Shown: positions 9,611-18,177, numbered from the stretch's first letter. The stretch: 64,000 nt of DNA from Flavobacterium sp. (GCA_016721735.1 JADKHM010000019.1:1-64000); one strand, 5' to 3'. The notes: generated from the letters alone by a model not told the origin. Numbers and translations: made by a program.

Positions 9611-9679
9611 TGTCCCGCTATTCGCTAAATCTTTCACGCCGAAAGCCGGCGCAAAAGGATACCGCTGCTATCGGGGCTA
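9611..9679 (+). repeat. Extragenic repeat family A, copy 1
   Basis: A GC-richer block in an AT-rich gap begins TCCCGCTATTCGC and ends in GCTGCTATCGGGGCTA. A related block with the same ends lies at 60732 to 60803. Blocks of this type recur between genes in flavobacteria. The outer parts can pair with each other (CCCGCTA with TATCGGGG-like), suggesting a folded transcript or DNA hairpin. The gap 9519 to 9820 otherwise holds only a TTGTNGG-type repeat and the lysS promoter. Confidence 0.5.
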
Positions 9680-9720
9680 ATTTTTGAGCTTTTAGGTAAC
9701 ATACAAATTCTTCAAACTGT

Positions 9721-9762
9721 CCATACAACCAACCAACAACTTACAACGCACAACCTACAACT
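9721..9762. repeat. CAACCTACAAC-type short tandem repeat
   Basis: Imperfect copies of CAAC(C/T)nACAAC run just ahead of the lysS promoter. Relatives of the same word occur at 58379 to 58401, 58620 to 58654, 62779 to 62814, 62982 to 63032 and 63957 to 63984. Two of those lie inside a coding sequence. Confidence 0.6.
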
Positions 9763-9767
9763 AAAAC

Positions 9768-9798
9768 TTTGTATCTTTACAACTAATACCTACATTTG
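9768..9798 (+). promoter_or_regulatory. Promoter of lysS
   Basis: TTTG at 9768 to 9771 is separated by 19 bases from TACATTTG at 9791 to 9798. This is an exact match to the Bacteroidota housekeeping promoter (TTTG, about 19 bases, TAnnTTTG). Transcription should start near 9805, leaving a leader of about 15 bases. Confidence 0.8.
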
Positions 9799-9820
9799 CA
9801 CTCTTAAAATAAGAACTCCA

Positions 9821-11530
9821 ATGGCATTATCCGAACAAGAAATATTGCGCCGCGAAGCACTAACCGAATTGCGAAATTTGGGCATCGAACCTTATCCAGC
9901 AAACGAATTTGTAACTACCGCTTACTCCAAAGAAATCCTCGAAAATTTTGAAAAATTCGAAGGCAAAGAAGTCGTCCTTGCTGGCCGTTTGATGGGAAAA
10001 CGAATCATGGGAAAAGCTTCTTTTGCTGAACTTAAAGATTCCGAAGGTCGCATTCAAGTATACGTTTCTCGCGATGATATTTCTGATGACGAAGAAAAAA
10101 CCATGTACAATGTAGTTTTCAAAAAACTGCTAGACATTGGTGATTTCATCGGTGTTCGCGGAACTGTTTTCAAAACACAAGTCGGAGAAATCTCGGTTCA
10201 CATCTACGGTTTAACGGTTTTAGCAAAAGCCCTAAAACCACTTCCCGTAGTAAAAATTGATGCCGATGGTCACGCTCACGATGCCTTTGCTGATGCCGAA
10301 CAAAGATACCGCCGCCGCTATGTCGACTTAACCGTAAACGATCACGTCAAAGAAACTTTTATCAAACGAACCAAGTTGTTCAATGCAATGCGATCTTTCT
10401 TTAACGATAAAGGTTATCTTGAAGTAGAAACGCCAGTTTTGCAACCGATTCCTGGTGGCGCCGCGGCACGTCCATTTATAACGCATCACAATTCGCTTGA
10501 CATTCCTTTATATATGAGAATTGCAAATGAGTTATATTTGAAAAGACTTATCGTTGGTGGATTTGAAGGTGTCTATGAATTTTCCAAAAACTTCCGAAAC
10601 GAAGGCATGGACCGAACGCACAATCCAGAATTCACTGCGATGGAAATATACGTAGCCTACAAAGACTACAACTGGATGATGACTTTTACGGAAAACCTCC
10701 TTGAACATTGTTCGTTGGCGGTTAACGGCACAACGCAAGTGACTTTCGGTGAACATCAAGTCGATTTTAAAGCGCCATATGCGAGAGTTACCATGACCGA
10801 CGCCATCAAACATTTTACAGGTTTTGATATTTCTGGCAAATCGGAAGCAGAACTTTTCGATGCCGCCAAATCGATGGGAATCGAGGTCGATGCCACCATG
10901 GGCAAAGGAAAACTCATCGATGAAATTTTTGGAGCGAAATGCGAAGGCAATTACATCCAACCTACTTTCATCACCGATTACCCAAAAGAAATGTCGCCTT
11001 TGTGCAAACAACATCGCGATAATCCTGAACTGACCGAACGTTTCGAATTGATGGTTTGCGGCAAAGAAGTAGCCAATGCGTATTCGGAATTGAATGACCC
11101 AATTGATCAACGAGAACGTTTTGAACATCAAATTATGCTGTCTGAAAAAGGCGACGATGAAGCCAACGGTTTGATTGACGAAGATTTCCTGCGCGCACTG
11201 GAATACGGAATGCCACCTACTTCTGGACTCGGAATCGGAATGGATCGTCTAATGATGTACCTCACCAACAACAGTTCGATTCAAGAAGTATTGTTCTTTC
11301 CACAAATGCGTCCGGAGAAAAAACAAGTTCAAATTGAATTGGAAGACGAAGAGAAACTGGTGATTGCATTATTAAAAACCAATGACAACAGCATGGACTT
11401 ATCTGCATTGAAAGTCAAATCTGAACTGAGCGGAAAAAAATGGGACGCAGCCATGAAGGGCTTGTCAAAACATGGCTTGGTCAAAGTTGTTGTGAATGGC
11501 GAATTCAAAACAGTTGAATTAATAGGATAA
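9821..11530 (+). CDS. lysS: Lysyl-tRNA synthetase, class II
   Basis: It charges tRNA-Lys with lysine in the cytoplasm. The 569-residue protein has an N-terminal anticodon-binding OB domain (about 55 to 150) and a class II catalytic core. Motif 2 is seen as FRNEGMDRTHNPEFTAMEIY near 262 to 281 and motif 3 as GLGIGMDRLMMYLTN near 470 to 484. The core closes at FFPQMRPEK near residue 500. A further C-terminal extension of about 65 residues, predicted helical, is longer than the Escherichia coli enzyme and fits the larger Bacteroidota form. A strong consensus promoter and a downstream terminator make it a single-gene unit. Confidence 0.97.
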   Translation: MALSEQEILRREALTELRNLGIEPYPANEFVTTAYSKEILENFEKFEGKEVVLAGRLMGKRIMGKASFAELKDSEGRIQVYVSRDDISDDEEKTMYNVVFKKLLDIGDFIGVRGTVFKTQVGEISVHIYGLTVLAKALKPLPVVKIDADGHAHDAFADAEQRYRRRYVDLTVNDHVKETFIKRTKLFNAMRSFFNDKGYLEVETPVLQPIPGGAAARPFITHHNSLDIPLYMRIANELYLKRLIVGGFEGVYEFSKNFRNEGMDRTHNPEFTAMEIYVAYKDYNWMMTFTENLLEHCSLAVNGTTQVTFGEHQVDFKAPYARVTMTDAIKHFTGFDISGKSEAELFDAAKSMGIEVDATMGKGKLIDEIFGAKCEGNYIQPTFITDYPKEMSPLCKQHRDNPELTERFELMVCGKEVANAYSELNDPIDQRERFEHQIMLSEKGDDEANGLIDEDFLRALEYGMPPTSGLGIGMDRLMMYLTNNSSIQEVLFFPQMRPEKKQVQIELEDEEKLVIALLKTNDNSMDLSALKVKSELSGKKWDAAMKGLSKHGLVKVVVNGEFKTVELIG

Positions 11531-11601
11531 ATACAAACACGAATCTCAGGAATGTTCACAAATTTGTTTCGTGATAATTAGTGTAATTAGTGTTGAAAAA
11601 C

Positions 11602-11630
11602 AAAAGGGAACTCCATCGAGTTCCCTTTTT
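11602..11630 (+). terminator. Terminator after lysS
   Basis: AAAAGGGAACTC pairs with GAGTTCCCTTTTT around the loop CATC. The A-rich left arm lets it also serve the convergent minus-strand gene that ends at 11650. Confidence 0.85.
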
Positions 11631-11649
11631 GTCTAATATCTGTTACCTA

Positions 11650-11904
11650 CTAACTATTTGCGGCCATCGTTGCAGCGAAAATAGAGCCGAATAACAACAA
11701 ACAGAAAATGACCAAAGCCAATACAATGCCAATCATAATCAATTGTGCTTTGGCCCAGTTTTGTTTGTTTACATTTTCATTGTTGCCAAAGGCATAAACG
11801 AAAAGCAAAACAATTCCTACAACAGGAATTGCCATGAGTAATAAAGTAATAAGCCAATCTTTGACTGACATTGGTTTTTGATTCGAACTTTCGATAGTTT
11901 CCAT
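11650..11904 (-). CDS. Small two-helix membrane protein
   Basis: The protein has 84 residues, with a hydrophilic N-terminus (about 1 to 16), a transmembrane helix (about 18 to 38: LITLLLMAIPVVGIVLLFVY), a polar loop with NNENVNKQNWAKAQL and a second helix (about 56 to 78). Small proteins of this layout are common in flavobacteria and are usually left as hypothetical inner-membrane proteins. No catalytic or binding motif is seen. It is separated by 39 bases from the outer-membrane protein gene 11944 to 12891 that precedes it on the same strand, and may be read as its last cotranscribed gene. Confidence 0.7.
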   Translation of the reverse strand: METIESSNQKPMSVKDWLITLLLMAIPVVGIVLLFVYAFGNNENVNKQNWAKAQLIMIGIVLALVIFCLLLFGSIFAATMAANS

Positions 11905-11943
11905 AATTTTATTTGATTAGTTATGAAGCTAATATAGTAAAAT

Positions 11944-12891
11944 TTACAAACTATAATTCAAATTGACACTCCATCGAAACTGCGCTTCCACATTGCCTCC
12001 TGCTAAATTTTGATTGATTGGAATCATCGCGTTCGCCCCTATTGAGAATTTTTCCTTACCCAACTCAAACCCAAAACGAGAAAACAAGACATCTCCGGAA
12101 GTGTCACGTACGATTTGGTTTCTTTGATAATTACTTGCATAAACCTCTCCTGCAAAACCGACCTGCGGCGCAAAAGAGTACCGATTCTTTTCATACAAAT
12201 AGAAAACCGTAGCGGCATAATTAAATTGATTTCCGAATCGATAGAACTTAGTGTTCGCGGTCTTTACAACATAATTCAACATCGAATTAAGTCCAAATTT
12301 CTTTCTTCGAATGGTGTATTCCGAAGCGATTAAATAATCCCAACTTCCCGTGCCAACTTGAAAACTCGGATTGACGCTTCCTGAATTCGTGTCGTCAAAT
12401 TTTCCTGTTGGAGCCTTAAATCCGCCACCAACTTGCCAAGTGTGCGCAAAAAAAGTACTGTCGCGATGCGTCTGATACAATTGATACATGGCCAAAACAG
12501 TCATATCTCCCAAACCACTAATATTTTGATTTCCGGTTTTAGTATCTCGACTGTGGAAATGATACGGAAGCAAAACCGAAACTTGTAATCTTTTCAAAAC
12601 CGGGATACGAGCCCACACTTGAACCGTATTGAAATTTTCTTGGTACCAAAGCGAATTCGAATACAACCCATCAGTGCTTTTGTATTGCTGACTGAAATAC
12701 CGAACGCCTACAAAATTAGAATTTAGCATCGAAGCAAACCCCATGCTGCCTCCGCTTGCCGAGCATCCACAGGCATCGCAATCGTCATCCAACAAGGCCA
12801 TTCTTTGAAAATGAAACTGTGAAATGGAATCTTTTTCGATTGCATAACTGAATTGAAATGCAACAAGAAAGTAAATGATATATTTTTTCAT
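11944..12891 (-). CDS. Outer membrane beta-barrel protein with a CxxCxC motif, linked to MbnP/MbnH-like genes
   Basis: This 315-residue protein has a signal peptide (MKKYIIYFLVAFQFSYA) and beta-barrel-like alternating strands to a C-terminal aromatic end (RWSVNLNYSL). Right after the signal peptide, at residues 35 to 50, is DDDCDACGCSASGGSM, an acidic Cys-rich patch with C38, C41 and C43 that could bind a metal. The barrel body (VWARIPVLKRLQVSVLLPYH, VGGGFKAPTGKFDDTNSG) resembles proteins loosely annotated as transporters. It begins 3 bases downstream of the diheme peroxidase-like gene and is almost certainly cotranscribed with it and the MbnP-like gene. A role in moving or sensing copper across the outer membrane is inferred from neighbours and the Cys patch. 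Confidence 0.75.
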   Translation of the reverse strand: MKKYIIYFLVAFQFSYAIEKDSISQFHFQRMALLDDDCDACGCSASGGSMGFASMLNSNFVGVRYFSQQYKSTDGLYSNSLWYQENFNTVQVWARIPVLKRLQVSVLLPYHFHSRDTKTGNQNISGLGDMTVLAMYQLYQTHRDSTFFAHTWQVGGGFKAPTGKFDDTNSGSVNPSFQVGTGSWDYLIASEYTIRRKKFGLNSMLNYVVKTANTKFYRFGNQFNYAATVFYLYEKNRYSFAPQVGFAGEVYASNYQRNQIVRDTSGDVLFSRFGFELGKEKFSIGANAMIPINQNLAGGNVEAQFRWSVNLNYSL

Positions 12892-12894
12892 CTT

Positions 12895-13935
12895 TTAATA
12901 TTCTGCGAGTTTTGGATTTGTCAAGAACTCAGTATCAGTTAATGTTTTTAGAAATGCAAGCAGCTTGCTTTTTTCAGTACCGGTCAACGGAATTCCGAGT
13001 GTACCATTGGTATTCAAACTTGCATCTAAATTTTGTGTTTTTGCTACCCCAGAACTATAATGATTTAGCACGGCATCTAGTGCGTAAAAGCGGCCGTCAT
13101 GCATATAAGGCGCCGTTTTCTCGATGTTGCGTAGACTTGGTACTTTAAATTTATATCGGTCTTGCTCCTGATTGGTAACCCGGTAGCGACCGATATCATT
13201 CACTGCAGGATTGATTGGCAATCCATTATTGCGAAAAGAATTATCAGTAAATATATCTGTTGCATGACAGGAAGCGCACTTTACTTTGAAAATATCGTAA
13301 CCATCCAATTCGTCCGTTGATAAGTCACCTCCAGATTCATTTCGGCGGTATTTATCAAAGCGCGAATTACTCGAAGTTGCCATGACCATAAATTGACCAA
13401 GTGCTTTTAGCATGTTCTCAGAATTGATTTGACCATCGGCAAAAGCCAATTTGTACAACTTTTGGTATGCGACATCGTTTTTCATCATGTTGATGGCGTT
13501 GCTAAAATTACCGTTCATTTCGATTGGACTTGTGAATGGGATAATCGGCTGCAAATCGAGATGGGTCGTGGCACCATCCCACATGAAAGCAGTTTGGTAT
13601 GCCAGGTTTTGAATTGGCGGGGTATTTCGCGTTCCGATTGCATCTCCAACACCATGACTCACCGAATGACCGTGATGGGTGAAAGCATCTTGCTGGATAT
13701 GGCAAAAACCGCAGGAAACGATTCCATCCGACGCCAGACGGCCATCGTAAAAGAGTTTTTTCCCGAGTTCAAATCCTTTTTCGGTTAGTGGATTGTTGGA
13801 TAAATCATATGCCAAAGGCGGAAAGTTGCTGGGTACGCGATAATCAATCGGCAGGTTTTGATAGTCTTCGGAATTGTCTTTGGTGCAGCTCCAAAGCAAG
13901 GAAAGTGTCGCTATAAAACAGAGTAGTTTTTTCAT
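12895..13935 (-). CDS. Diheme cytochrome c peroxidase/MauG/MbnH-like lipoprotein
   Basis: A periplasmic or outer-membrane lipoprotein of about 346 residues. I place the start at 13935 (MKKLLCFIATLSLLWSC), which gives a lipoprotein signal peptide; the longer frame adds 15 unlikely residues. Two c-type heme sites are present: CGFCH near residue 77 and CASCH near 223, each in its own cytochrome-like domain. The flanking motifs LGKKLFYDGRLASDG, GTRNTPPIQNLAY and PSLRNIEKTAPYMHDGRF are typical of the CcpA/MauG superfamily. Such enzymes use a bis-Fe(IV) state either to reduce peroxide or to oxidise residues in a partner protein. With an MbnP-like gene immediately upstream in the operon, an MbnH-like job (tryptophan oxidation in MbnP to form a copper site) is likely. 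Classical peroxide detoxification is the alternative. Confidence 0.85.
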   Translation of the reverse strand: MKKLLCFIATLSLLWSCTKDNSEDYQNLPIDYRVPSNFPPLAYDLSNNPLTEKGFELGKKLFYDGRLASDGIVSCGFCHIQQDAFTHHGHSVSHGVGDAIGTRNTPPIQNLAYQTAFMWDGATTHLDLQPIIPFTSPIEMNGNFSNAINMMKNDVAYQKLYKLAFADGQINSENMLKALGQFMVMATSSNSRFDKYRRNESGGDLSTDELDGYDIFKVKCASCHATDIFTDNSFRNNGLPINPAVNDIGRYRVTNQEQDRYKFKVPSLRNIEKTAPYMHDGRFYALDAVLNHYSSGVAKTQNLDASLNTNGTLGIPLTGTEKSKLLAFLKTLTDTEFLTNPKLAEY

Positions 13936-13946
13936 GACTGAAATTT

Positions 13947-14085
13947 TAGCCCAGATAGCAATGAAAAGCCCGGAACACATACGCCTTACCCTTGTGGGCG
14001 AAAGGCAGCGACCAAAGGAAGCTGGCTTTTGCTTTTCAAGGGTTGGCGTAAGTGTGAGGACTTGTAATGTATAGCTGGATTAGCT
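13947..14085 (+). repeat. Extragenic repeat family B, copy 1
   Basis: About 140 bases beginning TAGCCCAGATAGCAATGAAA and ending ACTTGTAATGTATAGCTGGA. It is GC-richer than its surroundings and has the same ends and inner GCGACCAA-GGAAGC block as the segment 58477 to 58619. It sits between the MbnP-like gene and the peroxidase-like gene, 12 bases before the start of the latter, so it lies inside the operon transcript. Confidence 0.6.
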
Positions 14086-14095
14086 TTTAATAAAA

Positions 14096-14905
14096 TTAAT
14101 CGTTGTGAACATGGTTTACGGTGAACATGCCTGATAAGTTAGCCGTGATCAGTGGCAAATTAGCACCACCCATAATCATCGCGCCCATACCGCCCATATT
14201 GTTGTCCGAGAGATTGATTTTGTTGGTACCATCGATGATTTTTGCAACATCTGCAAAAATGTGTACATCTGGTGTAATGGTTGTTCTCACGGTTGCTTGT
14301 TCGGGCAAATTGAGCGTAATTTCAGTGTAGTTGTAATCGGTGCCGGTTTGCCCAGTGTGTACCATGAACTCGGTATCAGTAGCAACAGATGCCGAAGTAA
14401 ACAACCCTTCGAATTTCACGAATTTGTATCCCGCGCTCCAAGACCACATCATTCCTTTGCTATCCGCTAAAGTTAAGAAATCGCCTTGTCCGTCAGCGCC
14501 AAGATTAAATTGCTCTTGATCTACGCCAATTCCAAATTTAACTTTAGTGTAGTTACCTGCTGGAACATTGCTTAATTCAATGGTTTGGCTGGCTTCATCA
14601 GATTCGTCAACAATAAAATAACTTTCGCTTTTAGGCACAGTGTAAGTTGACCCATCTTCTTTGGTCAATACGATATTGCTTACGATGTACTTAACATCGG
14701 AAACTTTTAAGTTCTCACCTTGTGAAGTAGTGTTTATTTGTGTATTTAAAATAAGGTTGGCACTTCCAAAAACGTTGTCAAATTCGAGGCCGATAGCACC
14801 TTCACCGGTAATGGTGTTTGTGGCATCGTCGTCGTCGTTTGAACAAGAAGTGAATGCGAAAGTGATTGCTAAAGCAGCAATTATGGTTTTGAATTGAAAT
14901 TTCAT
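14096..14905 (-). CDS. MbnP-family copper-binding lipoprotein
   Basis: This 269-residue lipoprotein has its lipidated Cys at residue 21 (FTSC), followed by an acidic NDDDDA spacer. The core carries the MbnP-type motif GMMWSWSAGYKFVKFEG at residues 151 to 167, including W154 and W156; in the family a tryptophan is oxidised to kynurenine to make a copper site. MVHTG with H183 and a C-terminal NHVHND supply more possible metal ligands. A Met-rich stretch, NNMGGMGAMIMGG, near 235 also suggests copper. It is the probable partner of the diheme MbnH-like enzyme encoded next. There is no methanobactin biosynthesis gene in view, so the role is more likely general copper capture. Confidence 0.8.
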   Translation of the reverse strand: MKFQFKTIIAALAITFAFTSCSNDDDDATNTITGEGAIGLEFDNVFGSANLILNTQINTTSQGENLKVSDVKYIVSNIVLTKEDGSTYTVPKSESYFIVDESDEASQTIELSNVPAGNYTKVKFGIGVDQEQFNLGADGQGDFLTLADSKGMMWSWSAGYKFVKFEGLFTSASVATDTEFMVHTGQTGTDYNYTEITLNLPEQATVRTTITPDVHIFADVAKIIDGTNKINLSDNNMGGMGAMIMGGANLPLITANLSGMFTVNHVHND

Positions 14906-15060
14906 TTTTGTATTTTTTATTTATTAATGTTTATAAGAATATTGGGCTTGAAAAAATTATTTTCAAACCGATTGGATGTAATAATCCGGCTCATTCAACT
15001 TTATGTTTTAGCTGAACGAACGAGTTGAAACTAGTTGGTTTTCGTTTCTAAAATAAAACA

Positions 15061-15435
15061 TTAGGAAATAAAAGCGGGTGGATGCTCAACGACGCCGCTA
15101 TCCATGTAAGAATACATATTGGAATAGTTGGCATTTATTTTTTGAGTTAGATTGGTAAAAAAATCGGCACAAACAAAAGATGCGATGGTTTCAAGAAATA
15201 AAACTTCAGATTCTTGAACCAGTTGTTTTTTATCTGAAGAAATGGGTTTTTCGCTTTCGGAAGCTTTCGCCAATTCTTTCATCAAATGACACTTTCCGTT
15301 ACACTGCATTTTGGGTTTGGCTTTGTTGACGCAGAGTGTTTTGGTAATGTAGTCGTAATTAATTGCATACTCTAAAACCGGAAGGATTGGTTTTAGAAGT
15401 AGAACGAGTACAATTATAAATACGGTTTTTTTCAC
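15061..15435 (-). CDS. Small membrane-anchored protein with a CNGKCH motif
   Basis: The protein has 124 residues with a hydrophobic N-terminus (about 3 to 20) that may be a signal peptide or single anchor. C35 is followed by the motif QCNGKCHLMKEL at residues 44 to 55 (C45, C49, H50), which could bind a metal ion but lacks the CxxCH spacing of heme c. The C-terminus ends in HPPAFIS. Similar short proteins occur in Bacteroidota beside metal-handling genes, but I know no assigned function. It precedes the MbnP-like gene on the same strand by 155 bases, so a shared copper-related role is plausible but unproven. Confidence 0.7.
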   Translation of the reverse strand: MKKTVFIIVLVLLLKPILPVLEYAINYDYITKTLCVNKAKPKMQCNGKCHLMKELAKASESEKPISSDKKQLVQESEVLFLETIASFVCADFFTNLTQKINANYSNMYSYMDSGVVEHPPAFIS

Positions 15436-15566
15436 TGGGCAAATTTAGTTTAAATTTTACTACTTGTCAGACGATAAATAGTAAATTTTACTCTTGGATG
15501 TATGCAAATCAAATGGATTTTCATAAATTTCTTCGGCAAAGATAAGTTCACAATAAAAAGAAAATC

Positions 15567-15582
15567 TATGATTTTAATCATA
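15567..15582. promoter_or_regulatory. Candidate Crp/Fnr operator upstream of the Crp/Fnr gene
   Basis: TATGATTTTAATCATA is a near-perfect palindrome of form ATGA-N6-TCAT, centred 102 bases before the chosen start of the Crp/Fnr gene. The same palindrome precedes four other denitrification or anaerobic transcription units in the window. This suggests autoregulation. Confidence 0.65.
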
Positions 15583-15676
15583 CTATTTTTATCTTTATAA
15601 AAATTACTTTTGTGGTCTTTACAAGTATTTGCCACGTATCGTACAAAAAAAATACAACTGTAAAACTCGAATTCTT

Positions 15677-16267
15677 ATGCAAATTGATGTCGATTTACTT
15701 TTTTCTTGGGGAGCAATTGCTAAGAAATACAAAAGAAACGAAGTGCTTTTTAATGAAAATGAATTGGCGTTGTTTTATTATCAAATTATGGAAGGTAGTG
15801 TGAGAATGTTTAACTCCAATGACGAAGGAAAAGAATTCACACAAGGTCTTTTTTGCAATGGCGATAGTTTTGGTGAGCCACCATTATTTATTGATGAAAA
15901 ATACCCCGCCACCGCTGTAGCGTTCAACGATTGTACTATTATCAAATTATCGAAGGAGAAGTTTTTGAATATCTTGGAAGAATATCCTTTAATTCAAAAA
16001 TCTTTTTTGAACTTGATGGCACAAAGAATCCACACAAAAGCAAACACTTCCAAAGAAATTATCAATCAAAAACCCGAATATAGAGTACTTGCCTTTTTAA
16101 ATACATTTAAAAAAAAATCGGGATGCACAGAAAAAGTACTCATACCCTACACACGTCAAGAAATTGCCAATTTTACGGGTTTACGTGTTGAAACTGTGAT
16201 TCGTGTTTTTACCAAAATGAATGCTTGCAACAAAGTGGAAATCATCCATCATAAAATTTATTATTAA
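15677..16267 (+). CDS. Crp/Fnr-family transcriptional regulator
   Basis: This 196-residue regulator has a cyclic-nucleotide-binding-like sensor domain (about 1 to 125) and a C-terminal winged helix with YTRQEIANFTGLRVETVIRV near residues 150 to 169. I prefer the ATG at 15677 because the longer reading starts with TTG and adds 16 poorly fitting residues. There is no N-terminal Fnr cysteine cluster, so it does not look like an oxygen-sensing 4Fe-4S Fnr. A heme-bound NO-sensing DNR/NnrR-like mode is possible. The recognition helix ends RVETVIRVF rather than the E-SR form of classical Crp/Fnr. It heads the denitrification island and has a candidate binding site in its own upstream region. Its stop codon is followed at once by the next start. 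Confidence 0.9.
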   Translation: MQIDVDLLFSWGAIAKKYKRNEVLFNENELALFYYQIMEGSVRMFNSNDEGKEFTQGLFCNGDSFGEPPLFIDEKYPATAVAFNDCTIIKLSKEKFLNILEEYPLIQKSFLNLMAQRIHTKANTSKEIINQKPEYRVLAFLNTFKKKSGCTEKVLIPYTRQEIANFTGLRVETVIRVFTKMNACNKVEIIHHKIYY

Positions 16268-17500
16268 ATGAAATTGAATGTAAAATTTTGGTTGAAAATT
16301 TCATTTTTAAATCTTTGCATCGTGGCGTTACTTGGCGTCATTATGCGGTATAAAATTGGATTTGAATTTCCCTATCTCAATCAAAAAAACCTACAACACG
16401 CCCATTCTCATTTTGCCTTTTCGGGATGGATAAGCCATACTCTAATGACCTTAATGGTGTATTATTTGCAAACTAAAATTTTAGATTTTAATACGCTCCA
16501 CTACCGAAAAATTATCCTTGCAAATTTGATTTTTTCTTTTGGAATGCTATTCTCCTTTACCATTCAAGGTTATGGACTCGTTTCCATTTTACTCTCAACA
16601 TTTTCAATTGTTTTCTCTTATATTTTTACCTACCATTTTTTAAAAGATTTAAAACGAATTGATTGTAATTTTATAGCAATTAATTGGTTTAAGGCTGCTT
16701 TGTTTTTTAATGTCATTTCGTCTTTTGGAACATTTTATTTGGCTTATATGATGGCTAGCAAAAATATCGTCGAAGCGTATTATTTGAGTTCGGTATATTA
16801 TTACTTGCATTTCCAATATAATGGATGGTTTTTCTTTGCTTCGATGGGGTTGTTATTTGGTTATTTGAATCTCAAAAAGTCAGAGCATACGTTTTATAAC
16901 ATTACCTACAAATTGTTTGCAATAGCTTGCATTCCAGCTTATTTTTTGTCGACACTTTGGTTAGATCTTCCGATATGGTTATATGTTTTGACTGCACTTG
17001 CGGCTATGTTACAAGTATATGCTTGGTTTAAATTTCTTTTTATTGTCCTAAAATCTCGTAAAAATACTTTTGAAAATTATCCAATGTTATTTCGCAATAT
17101 TCTAATGTTTATTGTATTTGCTTTGAGTGTTAAGTTGCTACTGCAATTGGGCTCCACAATTCCTGCCATTAGTCAATTGGCTTTTGGTTTTAGACCGATT
17201 GTTATTGCTTATTTACATTTAGTGTTTTTAGCAATTATCTCCTTATTTTTAATTTTTTATATCCTGAGTAATCACTTGATAATCATGACAAAAAAAATAA
17301 AAATTGGTGTCTTTTTATTCTCCCTTGGTGTAGTTCTAAATGAAGGGATTTTAGCGATTCAAGGAATTGCATCTTTTAGTTATACTGTAATTCCTTATGT
17401 TAATGAAATTCTATTTGGGGTTGCACTTCTTATATTTATTGGACTCGGGTATACAGCCGTGCAATCAATACTAAAAGTTAAAAATAATCCTCCGTTATGA
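16268..17500 (+). CDS. Polytopic membrane protein, possibly a distant heme-copper oxidase or NnrS relative
   Basis: The protein has 410 residues with roughly 11 to 12 hydrophobic segments and no signal peptide. Conserved-looking histidines lie at the start of helix 2 in QHAHSHFAFSGWISH (H44, H46, H48, H57). Others are in YYYLHFQYNGWFF (H181) and in IAYLHLVFLA near the C-terminal third. The first motif resembles the MHGHYAFWGAY helix of NorB and also the WHAHEM helix of NnrS, so heme binding is plausible. It starts directly at the end of the Crp/Fnr gene with no gap and is surely cotranscribed. I do not recognise the family with certainty. A role in NO or oxygen physiology is inferred from context. 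Confidence 0.75.
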   Translation: MKLNVKFWLKISFLNLCIVALLGVIMRYKIGFEFPYLNQKNLQHAHSHFAFSGWISHTLMTLMVYYLQTKILDFNTLHYRKIILANLIFSFGMLFSFTIQGYGLVSILLSTFSIVFSYIFTYHFLKDLKRIDCNFIAINWFKAALFFNVISSFGTFYLAYMMASKNIVEAYYLSSVYYYLHFQYNGWFFFASMGLLFGYLNLKKSEHTFYNITYKLFAIACIPAYFLSTLWLDLPIWLYVLTALAAMLQVYAWFKFLFIVLKSRKNTFENYPMLFRNILMFIVFALSVKLLLQLGSTIPAISQLAFGFRPIVIAYLHLVFLAIISLFLIFYILSNHLIIMTKKIKIGVFLFSLGVVLNEGILAIQGIASFSYTVIPYVNEILFGVALLIFIGLGYTAVQSILKVKNNPPL

Positions 17501-17574
17501 TTGAACTCATAAAATAAAGATTTGGTAATTAAGTACTTTGTACCATAAACTAAAAGGAAATAAATCTTTCTATT

Positions 17575-18129
17575 ATGAAAAAATCAATTAAAACTTTATT
17601 AGTAGCGACTTTGTTTGTTGCTTTAGGATGCAAAAACACGACTGAATCAGCACCTGAGGCTACTACAGAAAACACCGAAACAAAAGCCGCAGGACAAGAA
17701 GGTGTTGTTGACGATACATCAGCAAGAAACATTGTTCAAACTGCTATTGGAAGCAAAGACCACACAACTTTAGTTGCTGCGGTGAAGGCAGCTGAGCTTG
17801 TGACTTCATTAAGTAATGCCGGCCCATTTACAGTTTTCGCTCCTACGAATGCAGCTTTTGATAAACTTCCAGCAGGTACCGTTGAAGGATTATTAGAACC
17901 TGACAAAAAAGGGGATTTACAAAATGTTTTAGGATATCATACGTATGTAGGAACCTTAAAAACGGAGTATATGCAAGACGGACAAGAGTTTGACATGGTC
18001 TATGGCGGTAAAGTAAAAATAACCAAAAAAGGAGATAAAACTTTTGTAAACGGTTCTGAAATTGTAGCTTCTATACCGACTTCAAACGGAATTATTCACG
18101 TAATTGGAGATGTACTGTTACCGAAATAA
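17575..18129 (+). CDS. Fasciclin (FAS1) domain lipoprotein
   Basis: The 184-residue protein has a lipoprotein signal peptide ending at the lipidated Cys near residue 19 (VALGC) and a Thr/Glu/Ala-rich linker to about 50. One FAS1 domain follows (about 52 to 182). FAS1 motifs are visible: GPFTVFAPTNAAFDKLP near 83 to 99, LGYHTYVG near 121, and NGIIHVIGDVLLPK at the end. Single FAS1 proteins are adhesion-like surface proteins; in denitrifiers they are sometimes found near nir/nor genes. It has its own terminator and sits between the Crp/Fnr operon and the Rrf2 gene. Its substrate or partner is unknown. Confidence 0.9.
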   Translation: MKKSIKTLLVATLFVALGCKNTTESAPEATTENTETKAAGQEGVVDDTSARNIVQTAIGSKDHTTLVAAVKAAELVTSLSNAGPFTVFAPTNAAFDKLPAGTVEGLLEPDKKGDLQNVLGYHTYVGTLKTEYMQDGQEFDMVYGGKVKITKKGDKTFVNGSEIVASIPTSNGIIHVIGDVLLPK

Positions 18130-18177
18130 AACCTAATTATTAATTCAAATAATGTTATCCTTTTTAAGTTAAAGAAG

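Noticed and set aside
10532..11131. A 199-residue antisense ORF in lysS
   Set aside because: It is a shadow of the conserved lysS frame with unusual composition (rich in Phe and His).
15450..15635. A 61-residue minus-strand ORF ahead of the Crp/Fnr gene
   Set aside because: It has no plausible translation start context, covers the operator and promoter region of the divergent regulator, and resembles nothing known.
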